In this document: piece after piece, positions 53,017-61,571 of the stretch | Position numbering within the stretch: position 1 is the first letter of the stretch | How the letters are laid out: the number at the start of each line of letters is the position of its first letter | Source: an uncultured Ruminococcus sp. | Lineage (GTDB): Bacteria; Bacillota; Clostridia; Oscillospirales; Acutalibacteraceae | DNA: 64,000 nucleotides | Assembly (NCBI GenBank): GCA_910585865.1 | Contig: CAJUGO010000002.1 | Span: forward strand, 186,001-250,000 | Reading direction: 5' to 3' | The notes under the pieces: generated by a model | Told to the model about the DNA's origin: nothing | Seen by the model: the letters and a program-made list of their open reading frames with translations, nothing else | Database searches by the model: none | Translations under genes and position numbers: made by a program

Positions 53017-53551
53017 TTCTATTATAAAATAGCTTTAATACAATATCCTTATTCAGATACGGTTTCATTCCACGTAAAATCTGCTCATTCGGAGTAAAAA
53101 TCAGCAGGCATCTGCCATAAGCCACACTGTTATATACAAGATAGTAATTCTCATCTTTTTTATCAATATCACGAGCCGCAGAAAAGGTTTTCATAAACCG
53201 CATTTTAGAAATTTCATCGTCAGTTTTTTCTATTATTTCAACTTCTCTTATCGGGACTTTGCAAATCTGTTTCCGTTTGCGCAGTGCAATAACTTTTGCT
53301 ATGTTGAGTTCATCACCAACTACCGAATATTCAAAATCCACTTTCTGAACATTAAAAACATACCACACAATATATATTCCGCCCAAAAGAATAAAAAAAC
53401 CTACATATATCAAATAAGTCAGCTCCACTATCGGTGCAAGTATTACACATAAAGCCGGAATTGTGATAAGCAGAAATACTGAAAGAATTTTAATAATAAG
53501 ATTCTTGGGTTTCTTTGCTTTTTTTACTACTTGTTCGTTAAATATATCCAA
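53006..53551 (-). CDS. Small membrane protein, DUF6106-like
   Basis: A 181-residue protein. A basic N-terminus is followed by two hydrophobic segments (LSVFLLITIPALCVILA and LIYVGFFILLGGIYIVWYVF), then a soluble domain of about 110 residues with a PH-like feel (VDFEYSVVGDELNIAKVIALRKRKQICKV). No catalytic residues are recognised. It overlaps nnrD by 11 bases. Similar proteins occur in Clostridia as a family of unknown function; the family name is a tentative match. Confidence 0.6.
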   Translation of the reverse strand: MDIFNEQVVKKAKKPKNLIIKILSVFLLITIPALCVILAPIVELTYLIYVGFFILLGGIYIVWYVFNVQKVDFEYSVVGDELNIAKVIALRKRKQICKVPIREVEIIEKTDDEISKMRFMKTFSAARDIDKKDENYYLVYNSVAYGRCLLIFTPNEQILRGMKPYLNKDIVLKLFYNRNVG

Positions 53552-53633
53552 CTTGTAAGCTCCTTTGCCATTATTTATAATTATGATATCATAAAGTCAG
53601 TTTTTTTTCAATAAAAGTTATGGCAAAAACTAT

Positions 53634-53661
53634 TGCAAAAATATTTTTTTAGTGTTATCAT
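53634..53661 (+). promoter_or_regulatory. Candidate promoter of the T-box pheST operon
   Basis: TTGCAA and TATCAT with a 16-base spacer, just upstream of the T-box leader. It is a moderate match. Confidence 0.45.
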
Positions 53662-53664
53662 AAG

Positions 53665-53923
53665 AAATAATAACACTGTGACGAAGAAAGTAACATATGC
53701 AAAGTATTGTCAAAGAGAATATGCGTCTCGGCTGAAAACGCATTACGATACTGCAAATGTGAAGTTCACTTCTGAGTGGTGAGGCTGAAAACAAGTAGGC
53801 TTCAACGGATGACACCGTTATATGTCAAGGAAGTGTTTGCTTCTTTATGATGCAAAAATCAGGGTGGTACCACGGATTATTTCGTCCCTGCGTAAGAAAT
53901 TACGCAGGGATTTTATATTTTTT
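53665..53923 (+). promoter_or_regulatory. T-box leader of pheST
   Basis: The T-box sequence AGGGTGGTACCACGG (53861-53875), with the pairing strand TTTCGTCCCT, forms the antiterminator. An alternative terminator follows: CCCTGCGTAA (53886-53895)/TTACGCAGGG (53900-53909), then ATTTTATATTTTTT. Stem I lies around 53672-53815 and includes an AGTAA element. A UUC codon near 53766 (in GAAGTTCACT) is the likely Phe specifier, in keeping with pheST downstream. Uncharged tRNA-Phe would allow read-through. Confidence 0.92.
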
Positions 53924-53936
53924 ACGGAGGGATTTC

Positions 53937-54989
53937 ATGAATGAAAAACTGTTAAGTCTCAGAGACGAAATTAAATCAAAGCTTAACCAAACTACCGATT
54001 TGATTGATCTTGACAAAATCAGGGTTGCATATCTAGGTAAAAAAGGCAGTATAACTTCACTGTTAAAAGGAATGAAAGAGCTTTCTGCTGAAGAAAGAAA
54101 ATCATTCGGTGCTGAGGTCAACCAACTTAAAACTCAGGCTGCCCAGTTGATTGAAGAAAAAATTGCCGAATTAAAAGAAATTGAAATTGAAAAAGAAATT
54201 GCATCTATGCCCCAGTTTGATATAACCTCACCGCCTAATCTTGAAAGAGGTTCTTACCATCCGATTACACTTGTTCAGAGAGAATGCGAAAACATTTTTA
54301 CTTCTATGGGATTTACAATTGAGGATTATCCGGAGATTGTTACCGATTATGAATGCTTTGAGGCACTCAATATTCCAAAACATCATCCTGCAAGAGATAT
54401 GCAGGACACCTACTATCTTGATAACGGTCAGTTATTAAAGTCACATACCTCTGCCGCACAGAATGCCATCCTAAAAAAATACGGCAAAAAGCTTATTGAC
54501 AACGGCACTCCGATTAAAGCTATCTTTCCCGGCAGATGTTTCAGAAACGAAGCTACAGATGCTTGTCATGAAAACACCTTCTTTCAAATGGAGGGTGTTA
54601 TGGTTGATAAGGATATCTCAATTTCAAATCTTATTTACTTCATGAAAACCATGCTTTCCGAAGTTTTCAGAAAAGATATCAAGGTCAGACTCCGTCCCGG
54701 ATTTTTCCCGTTTGTGGAACCCGGATTTGAGCTTGATATAAGCTGCCTTATCTGCGGCGGTGACGGTTGTCCTTCCTGCAAACACAGCGGATGGCTTGAG
54801 CTTTGCCCATGCGGTATGATTCATCCTAATGTTTTACGTGAAGGCGGTATTGATCCGGAAAAATACACCGGTTTCGCGTTTGGACTGGGACTTACACGTC
54901 TTGCAATGATGAAATACGGAATTAAGGATATCAGAGATTTAAACAGCGGCAATCTTAAAGCATTGTCACAGTTTACCGATGATGAATAA
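53937..54989 (+). CDS. pheS: Phenylalanyl-tRNA synthetase alpha subunit
   Basis: The protein has 350 residues. The N-terminal coiled-coil (about residues 1-90) has LGKKGSIT; the class II catalytic core has HPARDMQDTYYL (motif 2 region), GRCFRNEATDACHENTFFQMEGV and the motif 3 block GFAFGLGLTRLAMMKYGI. Near residues 265-290 a four-cysteine insert, CLICGGDGCPSC (CX2CX4CX2C), looks like a zinc knuckle, seen in some clostridial and Thermotoga-type PheS proteins but absent from E. coli. The ATG at 53937 follows ACGGAGGGATTTC; the open frame upstream belongs to the T-box. Confidence 0.97.
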   Translation: MNEKLLSLRDEIKSKLNQTTDLIDLDKIRVAYLGKKGSITSLLKGMKELSAEERKSFGAEVNQLKTQAAQLIEEKIAELKEIEIEKEIASMPQFDITSPPNLERGSYHPITLVQRECENIFTSMGFTIEDYPEIVTDYECFEALNIPKHHPARDMQDTYYLDNGQLLKSHTSAAQNAILKKYGKKLIDNGTPIKAIFPGRCFRNEATDACHENTFFQMEGVMVDKDISISNLIYFMKTMLSEVFRKDIKVRLRPGFFPFVEPGFELDISCLICGGDGCPSCKHSGWLELCPCGMIHPNVLREGGIDPEKYTGFAFGLGLTRLAMMKYGIKDIRDLNSGNLKALSQFTDDE

Positions 54990-55004
54990 GGAAGGAGATA
55001 CACT

Positions 55005-57374
55005 ATGTTTTTATCAATGAACTGGATTCAGGATTTTGTTGACTTAAACGGTCTTGATAAACTGGAGCTTATTCACAAATTCTCTCTTTCTACTGCTGAG
55101 GTTGAAAATGAGATTTTCCACAAAGGCTCTGATATAAGCGGAATTGTTGTTGCAGAAATTAAATCTGTTGAAAATCACCCGGATTCAAAAAAGCTCCATC
55201 TTTTGAAGGTTGATGCAGGCGACAGTGAGCTTACTGATGTTGTATGCGGTGCGCCAAATGTAAGAGTGGGTCTTAAAACAGCCTTTGCAAAAGTCGGTGC
55301 AAAAATAGGAGATATAACTATTGCCCCGCGTCCTCTTGCAGGCTACACATCAAATGGTATGTGCTGCAGTGAAGCTGAAATAGGAATAAGCGACGATAAT
55401 TCCGGTATTATGGAAATCAATGATGATATTCCAAACGGAACAGATCTCAAAAAAGCTTATGAAATTGACGATATTGTATTCGAGGTTGATAATAAATCCC
55501 TCACAAACCGTCCCGATTTGTGGGGTCATTACGGAATTGCAAGAGAATTTGCCGCTCTTGCTGGCAGAGAACTTAAGCCCCTTGAAACTGAAAACCTTGA
55601 GATTTATGAAAACCTTAAAAAAATAGATATGAAGATTGAGGACTCTCTTTGTCAGCGATACAGCTGTCTTCAGGTGGAAAACATTACACGCAGCATAAGC
55701 CCGGTTAATATGAGAATCAGGCTTTATTACTGCGGCATGAGAGGAATTAACTTCCTTGCCGACCTTACAAACTATCTAATGCTTGAAATGGGTCAGCCAA
55801 TGCACGCTTTTGACTCACGAAAAGTTGAAAAAATAAGAATCAAACGCTTTAATACTCCGTTTGTATTCAAAACTCTTGACGGAATCGAAAGAAATATTGA
55901 TGAGAATACACTTATGATATGTAACGGCGATACTCCGGTGGCTATCGCAGGTATTATGGGCGGACTCAATTCTGAAATTGTTGAAGACACTACTACGCTT
56001 ACGCTTGAATCCGCTGCATTTAATGCTGTTTCAATTCGTAAATCAACCGTGAGACTTGCTCACAGAACAGACGCGTCAATGAGATATGAAAAATGTCTTG
56101 ACCCTGAAATGACTGTACCGGCAATTGCAAGATTTGTATATCTTCTTAAAACATATGATAGTAATATCAAGGTAGTTTCCGCACTAACAGACGAATATGC
56201 TTATCAATATGATAAGGTTGTACTTGATTTTGACAAAAAATTTGTAGACAGATACACCGGAATCTATATTGATAATGATACAATTGTCAATACTCTTACC
56301 AGCCTTGGTTTTAAAGTACAGCTAACAGGCGATAACTTCAGTGTTGAAGTTCCATCATGGAGAGCTACCAAAGACGTAACCATTAAGGCTGACATAATTG
56401 AGGAAATTACCAGAATTTACGGTTATGATAACTTTGAGATTAACACAACCCGTTCCCCGCTGTATCCTGTCAGAGCATCTGTCGTGAAAACTACTGAAAA
56501 TAAGATCAGAGATATTCTTGTAAAGAAATATAATCTTCATGAGGTTCACTCATACATCTGGGCATACAATGATGAGCTAAAAGCAATAAATATTCCTGTT
56601 GAGAGCAATGTTAAACTCGCAAATGCCACAAACCCGAATATTGAAACCTTAAGAAATTCTATGATTCCCACACAGCTTTGTCAGGTTAAATCCAATGTCT
56701 CTTTTGCTCCCGAATTCGGAATTTTTGAAATAGGCAGAGTTGTAAACGGAATCAACGAAAACAATCTTTGTAATGAAAATAAAAAGCTGGCAATTACTCT
56801 TTACAGTAAAACTAAAAACATTAAAGATATTTATTTTGAATTAAGAAATATTTTAGCAGTTATTACCGATGATATTAAGCATAAGACTCTTACTTTCAAA
56901 AAAACTCAGCAAAAATACAGCTATGAACACCCTGTAAATCTTAATGCAATCTGCATTGACGGCAGAGAAATAGGAACTATCGGCATTGTTCATCCTACAG
57001 TGAGCAAAAAGATTGACAAAAAGTCATCCATTGTTTTTGCAGAACTTGATATCGAAAATTATTCCTCAGCAAACGCTGACTCAATCATGTATAATGAACC
57101 CTCCAAGTACCCGCCCATGGACTATGATATAAGCCTTGAATTACCTGATGGAATATTGTATGAAAGATTGAGCAAATGCTGGACTTGTGTTGACAATGAT
57201 ATATTAAAAAACACTAAAATTGTTGACACTTATGATACAGACACCGTGCACAGCGTAACAATACGCTTTGAATTTTCTTCACATGATAAGACACTCTCCT
57301 CTGCTGAGGTTCAGTCGGTCATGGACAAAGTAATTTCTAATCTTGCAGATATAGGAGTTAAACTGAGAGGTTAA
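55005..57374 (+). CDS. pheT: Phenylalanyl-tRNA synthetase beta subunit
   Basis: A 789-residue PheT. It shows the B1 start (MFLSMNWIQDFVDL), a tRNA-binding (EMAP-like) domain near residues 40-150 (VVAEIKSVENHPDSKKLHLLKVD), the B3/B4 domain with NRPDLWGHYGIAREFAAL, the B5 region, the aminoacyl-core-like part (RNSMIPTQL) and the C-terminal ferredoxin-fold anticodon-binding domain (about 695-789). It forms the alpha2-beta2 enzyme with PheS. It starts 15 bases after pheS with GGAAGGAGATA and ends at a terminator. Confidence 0.97.
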   Translation: MFLSMNWIQDFVDLNGLDKLELIHKFSLSTAEVENEIFHKGSDISGIVVAEIKSVENHPDSKKLHLLKVDAGDSELTDVVCGAPNVRVGLKTAFAKVGAKIGDITIAPRPLAGYTSNGMCCSEAEIGISDDNSGIMEINDDIPNGTDLKKAYEIDDIVFEVDNKSLTNRPDLWGHYGIAREFAALAGRELKPLETENLEIYENLKKIDMKIEDSLCQRYSCLQVENITRSISPVNMRIRLYYCGMRGINFLADLTNYLMLEMGQPMHAFDSRKVEKIRIKRFNTPFVFKTLDGIERNIDENTLMICNGDTPVAIAGIMGGLNSEIVEDTTTLTLESAAFNAVSIRKSTVRLAHRTDASMRYEKCLDPEMTVPAIARFVYLLKTYDSNIKVVSALTDEYAYQYDKVVLDFDKKFVDRYTGIYIDNDTIVNTLTSLGFKVQLTGDNFSVEVPSWRATKDVTIKADIIEEITRIYGYDNFEINTTRSPLYPVRASVVKTTENKIRDILVKKYNLHEVHSYIWAYNDELKAINIPVESNVKLANATNPNIETLRNSMIPTQLCQVKSNVSFAPEFGIFEIGRVVNGINENNLCNENKKLAITLYSKTKNIKDIYFELRNILAVITDDIKHKTLTFKKTQQKYSYEHPVNLNAICIDGREIGTIGIVHPTVSKKIDKKSSIVFAELDIENYSSANADSIMYNEPSKYPPMDYDISLELPDGILYERLSKCWTCVDNDILKNTKIVDTYDTDTVHSVTIRFEFSSHDKTLSSAEVQSVMDKVISNLADIGVKLRG

Positions 57375-57396
57375 TTCTAAGTTCTTTTTAAAAATG

Positions 57397-57430
57397 CTCA
57401 AGGTTTTTAAGTCCTTGAGTATTTTTTTGC
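57397..57430 (+). terminator. Terminator of pheST
   Basis: CTCAAGG/CCTTGAG stem followed by TATTTTTTT. Confidence 0.85.
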
Positions 57431-57526
57431 ATTAAAATCACATAATATATTATGAAAAAATTTTTGCCTAATTATTACAGTAAAAAACATTACATAATTA
57501 TTTTAGTTAAAACCATTAAATTTAAC

Positions 57527-57555
57527 TTGAAATTTACTTTTAAATATATTATAAT
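57527..57555 (+). promoter_or_regulatory. Sigma-A promoter of ireB
   Basis: TTGAAA at 57527-57532 and TATAAT at 57550-57555 with a 17-base spacer, 23 bases before the ATG. Confidence 0.8.
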
Positions 57556-57578
57556 AGCAGAATAGGAGGTGTTTCAGT

Positions 57579-57824
57579 ATGTTGGATAAGACAATGATTT
57601 TTTCACTTGGAGAAGAAAAGGACGATCAGATTAAAGCAGGCTTGACTATCGTTTATGACGCACTCAGACAAAAGGGATATAATCCGATTAATCAAATAGT
57701 CGGCTATATTTTAAGCGAGGATCCAACTTATATTACAACATATAACAACGCTCGTAATATTATAAGTAAAATCGACCGCGACGACTTACTTGAAGCACTG
57801 GTAAAATCGTACCTTAATGTTTAG
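57579..57824 (+). CDS. ireB: IreB family regulatory phosphoprotein
   Basis: An 81-residue protein of the UPF0297/DUF965 family (YrzL, IreB). The family pattern is seen in KTMIFSLGEEKDD and the helical GYNPINQIVGYILSEDPTYIT. In Enterococcus IreB is phosphorylated by the Ser/Thr kinase IreK and restrains cell-wall stress resistance. The two Thr residues expected near the start are represented by T5 and possibly T23. The usual neighbour ruvX (yqgF) is absent; instead a small unknown gene follows 15 bases later. Confidence 0.92.
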   Translation: MLDKTMIFSLGEEKDDQIKAGLTIVYDALRQKGYNPINQIVGYILSEDPTYITTYNNARNIISKIDRDDLLEALVKSYLNV

Positions 57825-57839
57825 AAAGGATGATGCCTT

Positions 57840-58145
57840 GTGGCAACTGCCAAAAAGGAAGCCCGAGAATTCTCAACCTATAAGGGCAGACCGCTCGTTC
57901 GCTGCAAAGATGAAATTTACTATGGCAATATGGAAGAGCCATATGTTATAAGAATGCAGATTAAATCAAAAAAAGAAGTAAGCGGAATTGAAATTGCAGA
58001 TAAAATTACAGTTCAGCTTATGGCTACAGACCCGTATCTTTCCCCAAGAAAACAGCTTATTAAATCAAGCGAGAAAAAAGGTATGTTTCTTGCCATAGAT
58101 ATTGCTGACATATGGCTTGAAAGAGCACTTGCAAATAAAATTTAA
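57840..58145 (+). CDS. Small conserved hypothetical protein downstream of ireB
   Basis: A 101-residue soluble protein with mixed alpha/beta character (for example IYYGNMEEPYVIRMQIKSKKEVSGIEIADKITVQLMATDPYL). It has no signal peptide, membrane segment or metal motif. The start is GTG with AAAGGATG upstream, 15 bases after ireB, so the two form an operon. It does not look like RuvX or DUF1292, the common partners of ireB. I do not recognise a function. Confidence 0.75.
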   Translation: MATAKKEAREFSTYKGRPLVRCKDEIYYGNMEEPYVIRMQIKSKKEVSGIEIADKITVQLMATDPYLSPRKQLIKSSEKKGMFLAIDIADIWLERALANKI

Positions 58146-58155
58146 TTACAAGCAA

Positions 58156-58196
58156 AAAACAGTACAATCGTTTCAATACGATTGTACTGTTTTTGG
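58156..58196 (+). terminator. Terminator of the ireB operon
   Basis: A 16-bp stem AAAACAGTACAATCGT/ACGATTGTACTGTTTT with T-rich tail. Confidence 0.9.
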
Positions 58197-58244
58197 TTTT
58201 ATAAGAAAAAATAATCCTTTCTAATGGCTGAATGCAATATATTT

Positions 58245-58595
58245 TTATTTTTTGTCGGTATTATTGCTTTTGGAAATCAATTCTTTGTACTCATTTCCCC
58301 ATATTGCCAGAGAGTCTAGTACAGGCTTAAGAGTTTCTCCAATCTCAGAAAGAGAATACACAACCCTTGGAGGAACCTCTGCATAAACTGTACGTGTTAC
58401 AAGTCCGTCTTTTTCCATTGAACGCAAATTATCGGTAAGCACTTTTTGACTGATACCCTGTAAATCCCTCAATAATTCATTAAATCTCCACGGATGCATA
58501 CGCAAATTCCGAATAATCAACAGTTTCCATTTGTTCCCTATTAACTGCACTGCAGTCGCAACAGGACAAGCCGGTAATCCATCCTTTGTCAACAA
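58245..58595 (-). CDS. HxlR family transcriptional regulator
   Basis: A 116-residue winged-helix protein of the HxlR type. The N-terminal CPVATAVQLIGNKWKLLIIRNL, with the conserved redox-capable Cys (residue 10), the recognition helix region GISQKVLTDNLRSMEKDGLV and the wing Y-A-E-V-P-P-R-V-V-Y are characteristic. These proteins often regulate a divergently transcribed oxidoreductase gene. The start is TTG with GGAGG seven bases upstream. The divergent promoter carries a palindromic operator, but no intact target gene follows. Confidence 0.92.
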   Translation of the reverse strand: MLTKDGLPACPVATAVQLIGNKWKLLIIRNLRMHPWRFNELLRDLQGISQKVLTDNLRSMEKDGLVTRTVYAEVPPRVVYSLSEIGETLKPVLDSLAIWGNEYKELISKSNNTDKK

Positions 58596-58632
58596 ATTTA
58601 TTCCTCCATACTGTCAAATTATACTATTGCTA

Positions 58633-58661
58633 ATTATAATGTAATTAACTGCAAATTTCAA
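58633..58661 (-). promoter_or_regulatory. Sigma-A promoter of hxlR
   Basis: TTGAAA and TATAAT with a 17-base spacer on the minus strand, about 40 bases before the TTG start. Confidence 0.75.
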
Positions 58662-58707
58662 TAGATACATAAATATGTTTTTCAAAAACATAAACACTGA
58701 AATTTAA

Positions 58708-58761
58708 TTGACAAACGAGCTGAAATCTAATATGCTTAATCAAGTAACCATATGGTCACTT
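58708..58761 (+). promoter_or_regulatory. Promoter with palindromic HxlR-type operator, target gene lost
   Basis: TTGACA (58708-58713) and TATGCT (58731-58736) with a 17-base spacer form a promoter directed away from hxlR. The near-perfect palindrome AAGTAACCATATGGTCACTT (58742-58761) overlaps the expected transcript start. Further down, AGGAGATTATA precedes an ATG (58809) that opens only six codons (MPTSIF) before a stop. Confidence 0.7.
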
Positions 58762-58808
58762 AAATTAAACGCACATAGCGATTACATGGTTATTTACAGG
58801 AGATTATA

Positions 58809-59035
58809 ATGCCAACATCTATATTTTAGGGTCTGCATAGTGAAAACAGCAACTGAATTTCGGTGGAACAATCAAAAAACTATTGATATGATAAAGTGGT
58901 CTCTTAAAGGTTTTAGCGATGATTTTTTGTTAAAAACACATAAATAAGTCTATGCAGATTTTGAAATTTCTAATGAAACAATGGCAAGCCCGGTCGGAAT
59001 GTTCATATACGGTAAATAAGCAAGAAACAGAAAAC
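58809..59035 (+). pseudogene. Decayed gene fragments downstream of the HxlR-type promoter
   Basis: A six-codon ORF with good Shine-Dalgarno stops at TAG. A second reading (GTG at about 58839) gives 36 residues (KTATEFRWNNQKTIDMIKW at its start), and a third in-frame piece (about 58954-59022, EISNETMASPVGMFIYGK) ends at TAA. None is long enough for a gene and I recognise no family with certainty. They look like remnants of one or more accessory genes disrupted by rearrangement. Confidence 0.45.
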
Positions 59036-59047
59036 AAGAAAATCCTC

Positions 59048-59096
59048 CCAACCAATAGTTGAATCTCCCCAATCCAACTGTTGGTTCGTGTAAAAA
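59048..59096. repeat. Inverted repeat before the XRE gene
   Basis: AACCAATAGTT and AACTGTTGGTT (11 bp with one G-U) are separated by about 15 bases and lie about 45 bases upstream of the XRE gene start. This may be an operator or an element-end remnant. Confidence 0.4.
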
Positions 59097-59136
59097 ACAC
59101 ACAATCAGGTGTAATGTTCAAATCGAAAGGAGAAAA

Positions 59137-59961
59137 ATGATGAACCAGACAGAGATTGGAAAATTTATTGCCAAATGTCGCAAAGAGAAAAAACTAACTC
59201 AAGCGCAGTTGGCAGAAAAACTAAACATTACAGATAGGGCTGTATCCAAATGGGAAACAGGTAAAAGTATGCCCGATTCTTCTATAATGTTAGAACTTTG
59301 CGCGATATTGAGAATCACAGTAAATGAGTTGTTAAGCGGGGAGAAAATTGACATGGAAAGTTATGAAAAAAAGGCAGATAACAATTTAATTGCCTTGAAA
59401 AGAAAAGATGAAAATAACATGACAAAGAATGTGATTATTTCAATTGTATTTTCAGTAACACTTTTGATAGGAATTATGGTATGTCTTATTTGCAATATTG
59501 CAATATCCGGCAATTTAACATGGTCACTAATTCCGGTCAGTTCCATTGTCTTTGCATGGGTCATATCTTTTCCAAGTATCATACTGGGAAAGAAGGGAAT
59601 CATCGTAAGTTTAATATCTCTAAGTGTTTTTATTATTTCATATTTATTTTTGTTAAGCAGCTTAATAAAAGTAAAAGAAATATTTTCAATTGGCGCAGCT
59701 ATGGCGATAGCTTCAATCGTTTTCCTATGGATAGTGGCTGCGGTTTTTAATATCATTGGGAAATCAAGAAAATTGATTGCTTTAGGAATTATTTTTTTAT
59801 TAGCTATCCCATTTATGTTTATCATTAATGTAATGCTATCAAAAATGATAGCAGAGCCTATTTTTGATATTTGGGATATGTTATCTGCCTTTATCTTGTT
59901 AATATTGGCATTTGTTTCCTTTATTTGCGACTACGCTAAGAAAAAGGGATTGATAAAATAA
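59137..59961 (+). CDS. XRE family regulator with C-terminal membrane helices
   Basis: A 274-residue protein. Residues 1-70 are an HTH_3 (XRE) domain (IGKFIAKCRKEKKLTQAQLAEKL, then TDRAVSKWETGKSMPD). After a 35-residue linker, six hydrophobic segments follow to the C-terminus, so it is a membrane-bound regulator. Two adjacent ATG codons (59137, 59140) follow a CGAAAGGAGAAAA ribosome-binding site; the first is used. It lies in a decayed, very A/T-rich region with an integrase remnant directly downstream, which suggests it arrived on a mobile element. Target genes are unknown. Confidence 0.85.
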   Translation: MMNQTEIGKFIAKCRKEKKLTQAQLAEKLNITDRAVSKWETGKSMPDSSIMLELCAILRITVNELLSGEKIDMESYEKKADNNLIALKRKDENNMTKNVIISIVFSVTLLIGIMVCLICNIAISGNLTWSLIPVSSIVFAWVISFPSIILGKKGIIVSLISLSVFIISYLFLLSSLIKVKEIFSIGAAMAIASIVFLWIVAAVFNIIGKSRKLIALGIIFLLAIPFMFIINVMLSKMIAEPIFDIWDMLSAFILLILAFVSFICDYAKKKGLIK

Positions 59962-59978
59962 TAAGAATGATTTATACA

Positions 59979-60151
59979 GATAGCAAAACCAGCCGTAGAA
60001 TGCTGTCTAAAATCCTTCGAGAACTTTTGGGGCATAACTCGCTCAAATGACAATGGACTTTAATAACTATGTCACAGAGGAAATGAAGCTGAAAGAGGCT
60101 TCTAAAATCGCCTTTATTGCCATAAGTCCAATCGGCGTAAAATTGGCGTAA
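59979..60151 (+). pseudogene. Remnant of a tyrosine recombinase (phage/ICE integrase) C-terminus
   Basis: Frame A (59979-60049) reads KTSRRMLSKILRELLGHNSLK and then stops. Frame B (60047-60151) continues as MTMDFNNYVTEEMKLKEASK and ends IGVKLA-stop. Joined by a frameshift, these match the end of Tn916/ICE-type integrases: the LGH motif, the catalytic-Tyr region (TMD..xYVTEEM) and the usual ending GVKLA. The rest of the gene is missing, so this is a decayed fragment marking an old integration event. Confidence 0.7.
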
Positions 60152-60370
60152 AGAATCGGGACAAAAAAATTTCGCCCCGAAAAGCTAGTAAATACTGCAA
60201 AAGTCACCTTACCGCCCTCTTAGTTACCTAAAAGTGCGTACTTTTCAAGTTAACTTTTAAAATATATAATTTGAGCAAGAGTTATGAAAAAACTCAAAGA
60301 CAATCAATACCGCGGGACATTATGTTCTTTATCTGCCGTATTGCTATAAAGTTTTCAGGAGGAATTTATA

Positions 60371-61162
60371 ATGAATAAGAACAAGTACACTACAGTTAAA
60401 CTCAACAAAGGCAAAATGAACATTTACGATTTTGGCAAAATGAAGCTTCATGCCTACAAAACTAACGACTTTATCGATGATGAGGTATTTATTGTTGAAA
60501 AAGAGGGCAAAGGTATTATTATTGAATCCCCCTGCTTTTTTGACAATAATAAGGAACTTACCGAATACCTCGGAGACATAAAAATTGAAGGTATGCTTAT
60601 TTCCTATCACGGTGCAGGAGCAACTTTTATGCCTAATGCACCTAAATATGCTACACAAAACGCTGCAAAATATTCTGAAAACGGCGGTGGAAAAGCACTT
60701 GTTGATAATTTTCAAAATACTTTTGGTGATGCATTTGATGCTTCCATTCATAAAATCACCAATACTATTAATGAAGGCGAAATAAACATAGGCGGAATTA
60801 ATTTTATAATTAAGCAAACAAATGATGCTTTTGATGTTGAAATTCCTGAAATTAACGCTGTTTATACACATATGCTTGGTCATGACTGTCATTCTATCGT
60901 TGCAGGCACTGACCATGCCAACGCAATTATAGGTCAGCTTAAAGATTATATTAATAAGAATTACTCTCTCATACTTACATCCCATTATACTCCCGAAGAT
61001 CTGAAAGACGCTGAAACAAAAATCTCTTATCTTGAAAAACTTAAGCATTTTGCTTCTGTTTCAGAAAATGCCGAGGAGTTTAAAGAAAATGTCAAAAAAC
61101 AATATCCCGATTACAGCGGACAAAATTATCTTGATATGACAGCCGGATTTTTCTTTGCATAG
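60371..61162 (+). CDS. Metallo-beta-lactamase-like protein lacking the standard metal motif
   Basis: A 263-residue soluble protein. The order of parts resembles the MBL fold: FIVEKEGKGIIIESP, then the position of the first metal loop as LISYHGAGATF, then a later loop GHDCHSIVAGTDHANAI and LTSHYTPEDL. The classical HXHXDH motif is not present at the first loop, so it may bind metal differently or not be a hydrolase. The ATG follows CAGGAGGAATTTATA. It lies beyond the integrase remnant in an accessory region. Confidence 0.65.
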   Translation: MNKNKYTTVKLNKGKMNIYDFGKMKLHAYKTNDFIDDEVFIVEKEGKGIIIESPCFFDNNKELTEYLGDIKIEGMLISYHGAGATFMPNAPKYATQNAAKYSENGGGKALVDNFQNTFGDAFDASIHKITNTINEGEINIGGINFIIKQTNDAFDVEIPEINAVYTHMLGHDCHSIVAGTDHANAIIGQLKDYINKNYSLILTSHYTPEDLKDAETKISYLEKLKHFASVSENAEEFKENVKKQYPDYSGQNYLDMTAGFFFA

Positions 61163-61571
61163 TAAATAATTAATATAATATTCAGTCTTTAAGCCCATGG
61201 TATGTTGCGAATTATCAGAGCACTTAAAACAAATGGAGATTGATTTTAATATAAATATTCAATTTTTAAATACACTTTCTCAAAAGCTGAATATAATCCA
61301 GACTAATAGCCTGGCAAACTTATTTTCTTATTCGCTTTCAAACGATTTTTTTTAAACAAAAATAATGGGGTTGTTGATAATAACAACTCCATTATTCTTA
61401 TTTTTAAACTATTTCATATTATACTAACCGCCATACAAAACAATAAATTTTCAAGTGATCTTTTTTTGATCAGACGGTATATTCGTAATTCCCGCAAAAT
61501 CTAATGAAACATCAGACAAAATAATATTTGCGTTTTCTTTTTATTATTAATTCATCAAAACAAAAGTATTT
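61163..61571. other. Intergenic region with a possible gene remnant and a terminator
   Basis: The 409-base gap holds a 52-codon open stretch (61197-61355, beginning MVCCELSEHLKQMEID) without a clear ribosome-binding site, which may be a remnant of a helical protein. At 61361-61405 there is an imperfect hairpin, AATAATGGGGTTGTT/AACAACTCCATTATT followed by CTTATTTTT, which can act as terminator. Confidence 0.5.
61361..61405 (+). terminator. Terminator downstream of the MBL-like gene
   Basis: A 15-bp stem (AATAATGGGGTTGTT with AACAACTCCATTATT, one G-T pair) with a T-rich tail. Confidence 0.75.

Noticed and set aside
53847..53936. Upstream extension of the pheS reading frame
   Set aside because: These bases form the T-box antiterminator and terminator; the ATG at 53937 has a proper ribosome-binding site and gives the normal PheS N-terminus.
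61197..61355. A 52-codon frame as a real small gene
   Set aside because: No Shine-Dalgarno, no recognised family and a very A/T-rich context; kept only as a possible remnant in the intergenic entry.
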